The notes below the pieces were generated by a model. That model was not told the origin of the DNA and did no database searches. It worked only from the letters and a program-made list of their open reading frames with translations. 32,131 nucleotides of DNA from an uncultured Gemmatimonadaceae bacterium (lineage in GTDB: Bacteria; Latescibacterota; UBA2968; UBA8231): positions 1 to 32,131 of the forward strand of contig CALFPI010000648.1 in assembly GCA_937919035.1 (NCBI GenBank), given 5' to 3'. Each line of letters starts with the position of its first letter. Position 1 is the stretch's first letter. This document shows positions 26,469-32,131 of this stretch, in pieces. Made by a program: the position numbers and the translations under genes.

Positions 26469-27395
26469 ATGCGATTTTTGCGCACGTCATTGGCCGCCCT
26501 GCTGATCGTTGGCAGTTCGTCCACGCTGTTCGCACACGAACCACCTGGAGAGGTGTTCTTCGCCTTCCAGTTCCCGGCCAATGCTGTACCGGCAATGGAC
26601 GGCGACCTCAGCGACTGGAACATGGTTCCTGCCGACATCTTCGAGGTGTCGATGGAGAACGGCTGGATCCAGGAAACGGTCCGCGGCGATGCGGGCAATG
26701 ACCTGTCTGACTTCAACGCCCGGCAGATCTGGGCCTGGAACGAAGAAACCAATCGCGTCTATGCCATGGCCTCGGTCGTTGACCAGTACCTGCACAACAG
26801 CCGTGAAGATCCGACGTTGTACAACTGGGATGATGACTGGGAGTTTGTCCTGGATGCCGACCACAGTGGTGGCGACATGTACAACAACGACTGGACCGCG
26901 CTGCCCCAGGAAGAGAACCGGGAGTTGTTCTTCACCACCGGTCGTCTGTGGGAGATCCATGTGCCGCCGATCGATGGCTACTGGGCCTTCACGTTGATTG
27001 AAGGCACCGACTGGCTGACAACAGGCCAGGAGTTGCCCTTTCCTGAGTACGTCGAAATCGGTTGGGCCCGCACGGGTGCCACCGGCGGCCCTGGAACCTA
27101 CGCTTACGAGATCAAGTTGACCCCGTGGGAGCGCTGGGACTTTGACGGCCCCGGGCAGAGCACGATCGTCGACCTTGAAGTGGGCAGCATCATCCACGTT
27201 GGTTCGCTGACCAAGGATTACGACGAGAGTGAAAGCTACGAAGGTTCCTACGACTTCCCGCCGGTACACAACGTTTGGCGGAACGCCAACCTGATGGCCG
27301 ATATGGAGTTGTTGCCTGTGGACGGCGCTGCCTTCCCGACAGCAGTGGCGCAGGACAGTTGGGGTAGGATCAAGACGCACTTCCTGACCAAGTAG
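26469..27395 (+). CDS. Secreted protein with CBM9/DOMON-like fold signature
   Basis: Signal peptide MRFLRTSLAALLIVGSSSTLFA; 'PAMDGDLSDWNMVPADI' typical of CBM9-like domains; 'DDWEFVLDADHSGGDMYNNDW'. Confidence 0.7.
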   Translation: MRFLRTSLAALLIVGSSSTLFAHEPPGEVFFAFQFPANAVPAMDGDLSDWNMVPADIFEVSMENGWIQETVRGDAGNDLSDFNARQIWAWNEETNRVYAMASVVDQYLHNSREDPTLYNWDDDWEFVLDADHSGGDMYNNDWTALPQEENRELFFTTGRLWEIHVPPIDGYWAFTLIEGTDWLTTGQELPFPEYVEIGWARTGATGGPGTYAYEIKLTPWERWDFDGPGQSTIVDLEVGSIIHVGSLTKDYDESESYEGSYDFPPVHNVWRNANLMADMELLPVDGAAFPTAVAQDSWGRIKTHFLTK

Positions 27396-27417
27396 TTTCC
27401 GTTCGTTCCTGTTGCAC

Positions 27418-27453
27418 GGAAAAGGGGGGGATCAACGAATCCCCCCCTTTTCC
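27418..27453. terminator. Strong hairpin between the CBM9-like gene and the array
   Basis: Perfect 15-bp arms ggaaaagggggggat (27418-27432) / atcccccccttttcc (27439-27453), 6-nt loop caacga. Confidence 0.65.
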
Positions 27454-27489
27454 ATTCCTATCTGCCACCGACCACAAGGGGATCCGAAC

Positions 27490-30054
27490 ATGCCCGGTCT
27501 CGCAGGCGTCTGTCACATTCGGGCGGCGTTGCAGGGTGTCGTCCCACTCCTCCTGATGGCCTTGGTGCAGGCTGCGGCGCAGCAGGGCCACGTGGTGCGT
27601 GGCGATCAGGTCCTGGTCAATCAGGCGAGTCATTGGCAGGCTTGGGCTGGCGCGGCGAGCCTCGTGCGGATTTCCCAGCAGGATGGTGTTACCCCTCTGT
27701 TGGTGCGTAAGGGGATCAACGCTGCCCTCGATGCCCCGCAGTTTTCTCTGACCGGCGATGGCGGGCCGGTCGTTGGCTCGAACCCGGCGACGCGGATCAA
27801 TGTCATCGACGGCGATCCGAGCACCAGCTGGGGGCCGGATCCGCGCAGCCCTTTAAGTGACTGGTGGCTGGATCTGCACCTTGGCCGATTGGTGGTGGTG
27901 CAGAAGATCGTCATCCGTTTTGCCGATGAGGGTGAAGGCGACCCCTTTCTGCAATTCAAAGTACTCGGCTGGCGCCAGCCGCCGCCCCGTTCCACCTCAA
28001 AGTATTTCCTCGACGGTACGAAGATCCCACGTTTTTGGGAGATCGGACGCACGAGTCAACCGAGCAAGACGCAGCGGATTTTCGAATTCGTTGTGCGCCC
28101 CACCGAAGGTGCCAACGACGATTTTGTTGGTGACCCCCTTGAGCGCATCCAGATCGTGGCCTTGAGTTCGGATTCCACACGAGCCCAGGAACTCACCAAC
28201 GACGCATACGATGCTTTGCCCGCCTCCCAACAGGGCGCCATTGAGTACTACCGCCAGGAGCGGTCGGGGCGCGAAACACGGATCACCGAGGCGGAGTACA
28301 ACGTGATCGATGTGGCGCGTCGTGGACCCATCCGCTACTACCGCCGCGAGACGCCACGCATCGCTGAGATCGAAGTTTTTGCCGTCGGCGACAATGTCAA
28401 CCTGGGTCTGGTGGATCGCGGGGGCTCAGCGACGATCGAGATCGGTGGCGGCAGCGTGAAGGATATCGGCGCAACGGTGGCCGACGGCGACTACTCCGTC
28501 GGGCACAATGGCTCGGCTTTCGATGAAGAGACCTACGAGTTTCTGGAAGATCTGGGCTCGTTGTTCTGGGTCGACACGATGCATTTTCTCACCGATGGCG
28601 CCTCGGCTCTTGATGTGTTCTCGGTTGACATATCGGATGGCACACGGGCGCCGGACGGCAGCGTCCAGTATACCCGGGTCAACGACAGCAGCGGCAGCGG
28701 CAATGTCGGCATCAGTTCGGCGACCGGGATCCGCTACCGTGAAATTCGTACCGCGCCGAGCAAGGTGCGCTACGTGCGCTCCACCTTCGCCAACCCACTG
28801 AGTTTGCTCAGTTACGTTGGTTTCACCGAGGTCATGTTCTATGGCGCCGGGTATGTCCCTGAAGTGTCTCTCACGTCTGACCTGGTGTTGCTGGCAACGA
28901 GGAAGAATCTGATCTCCATCGACTGGGACGCCGACACGCCGGCCGGTACCCGGATCCAGTTGCAGACCCGGACGGGCAACGAACTGGTGGAAGAGAAGAT
29001 CTACCATGACGACAAGGGCAATGTTGTCACTGAATCAAGGTATAATCGTCTGCCTGGCTCCAAACAGGGCGAGATCAGCAGCAGTTTCGAAGCCGGACCC
29101 GACTGGAGCACCTGGAGTGTTCCATACAATACTTCAGGGTCCGAGATCACCTCCCCAAGCCCGCGGCAGTACCTGCAAATTCGGACGACGCTGTTCACCG
29201 ACCGGGCCGATACGGCTGCCACGTTGCGTGCGATCGTGCTGAATATGTCTGACCCGGTGGCGGCGCAGTTGCAGGGCGAGATCTGGCCCATCCGCGTGGG
29301 TCAGGTGGGTGTAGCAGAGGAATTTTCGCTGTTTGTGCGACCCACTTTCACCGAGTCCGGGCAGGGCTTCAATGAACTGAAGGTAGAAGCCACGGCAGGT
29401 GCGCGTATGGAGTTTCTGGGACTGCGGCTTGGAACCGATGCGCAGTTCGAGTCGGATGCAGCCACCCGGTTGGCAGCGGCGGAACTGGTTTCACTGTCCG
29501 CCGCCGAGGATACGATACATGTGCGACTGCCGCAGAGTGTAGGCCAGGGCACCGATCTGCTGGAGGTGCAGTTCCGTGCCACAATTCTCGGCAACAGCGC
29601 CTCATTTCGCGGCTTCGTTCGCGACACCTCCAAGTCCGAGTTCTGGCAACGCGTAGATGCTGGTGATGCCACGACTCTGGCCGCCAGCCAGACGGTCACT
29701 GTCCTGGCCCTCGAGGGCAGCGAGGTGCTCGGAGATTTTCGTTTGGCACAGTCGGTGCTCACCCCCAACGGCGATGGTATCAACGACGAGTTACGGGTCG
29801 AGTTTTCGGTGGCACGAGTCGCCGGACAACGCGCCGTGACACTGGTGATCTACGACCTCAGCGGACGTGCCGTGGCTCGGGTCGAGGAACTGCGGCCGGA
29901 TTCTCGTGGTCAGTATGCGTTGGTGTGGGACGGTAAGGATGCCGCCGGCAACCTGGTCTCCCCGGGCATCTACATTGCGCGAGTCGATGTTGCTGTCGAC
30001 TCCGATCGAGCCGTTAAGACGTCCGCCCAACGCGCGATCTATGTCGCCTTCTGA
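27490..30054 (+). CDS. Large secreted protein with discoidin-like regions and FlgD-Ig/CTD-like C-terminal domain (array member 1)
   Basis: Signal-like N-terminus MPGLAGVCHIRAALQGVVPLLLMALVQAAAQQG; 'NVIDGDPSTSWGPDP...DLHLGRLVVVQKIVIRF' F5/8C-like; C-terminal 'SVLTPNGDGINDELRVEFSV...LVIYDLSGRAVARV...LVWDGKDAAGNLVSPGIYIARVDV'. Start ATG 27490, after the hairpin. Confidence 0.85.
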   Translation: MPGLAGVCHIRAALQGVVPLLLMALVQAAAQQGHVVRGDQVLVNQASHWQAWAGAASLVRISQQDGVTPLLVRKGINAALDAPQFSLTGDGGPVVGSNPATRINVIDGDPSTSWGPDPRSPLSDWWLDLHLGRLVVVQKIVIRFADEGEGDPFLQFKVLGWRQPPPRSTSKYFLDGTKIPRFWEIGRTSQPSKTQRIFEFVVRPTEGANDDFVGDPLERIQIVALSSDSTRAQELTNDAYDALPASQQGAIEYYRQERSGRETRITEAEYNVIDVARRGPIRYYRRETPRIAEIEVFAVGDNVNLGLVDRGGSATIEIGGGSVKDIGATVADGDYSVGHNGSAFDEETYEFLEDLGSLFWVDTMHFLTDGASALDVFSVDISDGTRAPDGSVQYTRVNDSSGSGNVGISSATGIRYREIRTAPSKVRYVRSTFANPLSLLSYVGFTEVMFYGAGYVPEVSLTSDLVLLATRKNLISIDWDADTPAGTRIQLQTRTGNELVEEKIYHDDKGNVVTESRYNRLPGSKQGEISSSFEAGPDWSTWSVPYNTSGSEITSPSPRQYLQIRTTLFTDRADTAATLRAIVLNMSDPVAAQLQGEIWPIRVGQVGVAEEFSLFVRPTFTESGQGFNELKVEATAGARMEFLGLRLGTDAQFESDAATRLAAAELVSLSAAEDTIHVRLPQSVGQGTDLLEVQFRATILGNSASFRGFVRDTSKSEFWQRVDAGDATTLAASQTVTVLALEGSEVLGDFRLAQSVLTPNGDGINDELRVEFSVARVAGQRAVTLVIYDLSGRAVARVEELRPDSRGQYALVWDGKDAAGNLVSPGIYIARVDVAVDSDRAVKTSAQRAIYVAF

Positions 30055-31942
30055 TGCTGACCCGCGACGTGTATGCCTGCTTGGACTGTTGCTTGTGTTG
30101 CTGACAGCCGAACTGAGCCCGGCCTCGGCCCTGGTCATTTACCGCTTTGGCGGCCAGGACCTGCCGCCTCCGCCGGAGGCAGCCAGTCCCGGGGTTCAGT
30201 ACATCCAGCGATCCTGGCGTGAACTCGAGACAGATGCCAACGCACAGTTTCTCGACCTCGCCGTGGCGCCCAACAGCATCAGTCCCCTGCGCCGGGACCC
30301 CGAAGTGAACATCGCGCCCACGGCGGAGTTACGGGGCGGCATGTTTCTGCGACCTCACGTGAACGCCCAGGTGTGGGACGGTGATACCAGCACCGTCTGG
30401 CAGTCGGGAGCCTACCTCTGCGCTGAGTACTCGGCCTATAGCCTGACGTGTACCGACGACTTCGGCACGACGGGCACGGCCAACATCGACCTGGGCGGCC
30501 TCTACCAGATCGACCGGATCCGCCTGTTCTCGGGCCTGCGCGATCCGAGCAAGGTGGCGCAATCGGTCCGGGTTTATCTGGCACCCAGAATGCCTTTTGT
30601 CACTACCCAGTTCCAACCACCCCCTTTTTCCCCGCACCAAGTCGAAATTCGTGACAATCGGCAGCAGGTCCTCGATATCGCGATCCCACCACATGAGGAT
30701 GCCGGCTTCGTACAGCTCACTCTGGGCGAGCACAACGAGGACTGGGAAGTGCAGGATATCCACATCTTTGCCAAGGGTTTTGTCCGTCGCGCGACCTTCG
30801 TTACCGAAATTCTTGACCTGGAACGACCCATGGCCTGGGGCCAGGTCCGGTGGGGAGGCAGCACGGACGAACGGGCCAGGGTGTTGATCCAGTCACGCAG
30901 TGGCGCCGATGAGGATCCGCTACGCTACTGGCGCGACACCGGACGCGGGGGAGACCGCCAGGAAGTCAGTGCCGCCGAGTACGATGAATTGAAGCTGGGC
31001 GAGCGAGTTGGCACCAGCTACGATCAGGACCATTGGGACTTCTGGTCCACGTATGCTTCTGGGGACAGTCTCGGAACTCAGATCGTGTCTCGCAGTCCGC
31101 GACAATTTCTACAATTGCGCGTCGACTTCTTACCGCAGGAGAATGACGGTGGCGAGATCCGGTTCCTGGAATTCCGGGCCTCCGAGCCCGTCGCTTCCTC
31201 GTTGGTAGGCGAGGTGTGGCCCCTGGTGGTGCGCGTGGGTCAGTCCACGGGTTTCACCTACGTGTTGCGCCCCACTCTGAACGAAGAGGATGCGGGATTC
31301 GACCGCCTTGAGATTCGCAGCCAGTCGCTCCTGGGAGCGGTGACACAGGTCCGCATCGGTGATCTGGTCGTCCCCTTTGAGCTGGAACTGGCGGAAGCTC
31401 ATCGGCTGATTCTGCGTTTGCCGCGGTTGGCATCGAAGGACTCCGGCGCTCTGGTGGAGGTTGACTTCAACGCCCAGGTACTGCGCTACGGAAGCCGCTT
31501 TGAAGGACGTGTATCCGACAGTTCCCGCCCCCTTGAAGTGCCCCAGAGTATCAACGATGGCGACGCGACCGGCGAGTATGAGGGCAACACGGTGGCGGTG
31601 ACCACAGCCCAAGCCGATGAGGGCGAGCTGCTGCGTCTGCGGCTATTGCCAAAAGTGTTGACGCCGAACGGCGACGGTATCAATGAGGCAGTAGAGGTTG
31701 CCTACGAAGTCTTCGAGATCACCGGGTCGGCCCGCGTTCGGGTCGAAATCTGGGATCTGTCGGGTCGTCGCATGCGCTTGATCCACGAGGGGGAGGACGG
31801 CATCGGTACCTACTCTCGTCTGTGGGACGGTCGTGATCAGACTGGCCACCTGTCGCCGCCCGGAGTGTATCTAGTGACAGTCTCTCTCGATGCTGACGCC
31901 GACCACTTTGTCCGTTCAAGGATTCTCCATGTTGTCTACTGA
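30041..31942 (+). CDS. Secreted paralog with FlgD-Ig/CTD-like C-terminal domain (array member 2)
   Basis: Signal sequence MSPSDADPRRVCLLGLLLVLLTAELSPASA; 'AQVWDGDTSTVWQSG...DLGGLYQIDRIRLFSG' F5/8C-like; C-terminal 'KVLTPNGDGINEAVEVAYEV...VEIWDLSGRRMRLI...LWDGRDQTGHLSPPGVYLVTVSL'. 14-nt overlap with the upstream gene. Confidence 0.85.
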   Translation: MSPSDADPRRVCLLGLLLVLLTAELSPASALVIYRFGGQDLPPPPEAASPGVQYIQRSWRELETDANAQFLDLAVAPNSISPLRRDPEVNIAPTAELRGGMFLRPHVNAQVWDGDTSTVWQSGAYLCAEYSAYSLTCTDDFGTTGTANIDLGGLYQIDRIRLFSGLRDPSKVAQSVRVYLAPRMPFVTTQFQPPPFSPHQVEIRDNRQQVLDIAIPPHEDAGFVQLTLGEHNEDWEVQDIHIFAKGFVRRATFVTEILDLERPMAWGQVRWGGSTDERARVLIQSRSGADEDPLRYWRDTGRGGDRQEVSAAEYDELKLGERVGTSYDQDHWDFWSTYASGDSLGTQIVSRSPRQFLQLRVDFLPQENDGGEIRFLEFRASEPVASSLVGEVWPLVVRVGQSTGFTYVLRPTLNEEDAGFDRLEIRSQSLLGAVTQVRIGDLVVPFELELAEAHRLILRLPRLASKDSGALVEVDFNAQVLRYGSRFEGRVSDSSRPLEVPQSINDGDATGEYEGNTVAVTTAQADEGELLRLRLLPKVLTPNGDGINEAVEVAYEVFEITGSARVRVEIWDLSGRRMRLIHEGEDGIGTYSRLWDGRDQTGHLSPPGVYLVTVSLDADADHFVRSRILHVVY

Positions 31943-32131
31943 ATCAAGGTCTAGCGGGTCAAGAGCCAACAGAATCACACCTGGCCGTTGGTTGAGTCTG
32001 GCTGTGGCCATCACACTCATACTCGCTGTGGGCCAGGTCGATGCTCTTGTTATCTACCGCTTGGGTGGCGCTGAACTGCCCCCCCCGCCCGAGGCAGACA
32101 GTGCGGGGGTAGAGTTCGTGCAGGTCGCCTG
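31929..32131 (+). CDS. Secreted paralog, 5' portion only (array member 3, truncated by the window end)
   Basis: My translation from ATG 31929: MLSTESRSSGSRANRITPGRWLSLAVAITLILAVGQVDALVIYRLGGAELPPPPEADSAGVEFVQVA, matching member 2 'ALVIYRFGGQDLPPPPEAASPGVQYIQ'. Not in the supplied ORF track because it runs off the edge. Confidence 0.8.
   Translation, partial: MLSTESRSSGSRANRITPGRWLSLAVAITLILAVGQVDALVIYRLGGAELPPPPEADSAGVEFVQVA

Noticed and set aside
27412-27489. N-terminal extension of array member 1 from the TTG at 27412
   Set aside because: It would translate through the perfect hairpin; the ATG at 27490 gives a proper signal peptide.
29867-30040. N-terminal extension of array member 2 upstream of 30041
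   Set aside because: It overlaps the coding C-terminus of member 1; the signal peptide begins just after the ATG at 30041, and the junction matches that of members 2/3.

Overview
High-GC (roughly 60%) bacterial chromosomal window with about 23 supported protein-coding genes plus partial genes at the right edge and possibly the left. I saw no tRNA, rRNA, CRISPR array, prophage or transposase. The left two thirds carries metabolic genes: Rieske protein, rhomboid protease, Gfo/Idh/MocA oxidoreductase, enolase-superfamily enzyme, VOC protein, NTP-transferase, MetE-like protein, alpha/beta hydrolase, SPL-like radical SAM protein, histidine phosphatase, Nudix hydrolase, Eis-like GNAT, two dehydrogenases, DAHP synthase and an MFS-like transporter. 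Three multi-pass membrane glycosyltransferase-like proteins are interspersed, two of them with TPRs. The right part (about 26.05-32.13 kb) is the most unusual. An AT-rich, inverted-repeat-dense intergenic region precedes a secreted CBM9/DOMON-like protein, a perfect 15-bp-arm hairpin, and then a tandem array of at least three large secreted proteins. The two complete array members share a 'VLTPNGDGIN...DLSGR...WDG.D..G.L..PG.Y' FlgD-Ig/CTD-like C-terminus. Consecutive array genes overlap by exactly 14 nt at both junctions, and members 2 and 3 share a conserved mature N-terminus (ALVIYR.GG..LPPPPEA). Other items worth checking are an atypical radical SAM cysteine motif (CX6CX3C), a cytochrome c-PHM-like copper monooxygenase fusion lipoprotein, a MetE-like protein lacking one apparent zinc ligand, a sulfatase N-terminal remnant, a 17-bp tandem repeat and a 20-bp direct repeat. 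All assignments come from reading motifs; no database search was run.
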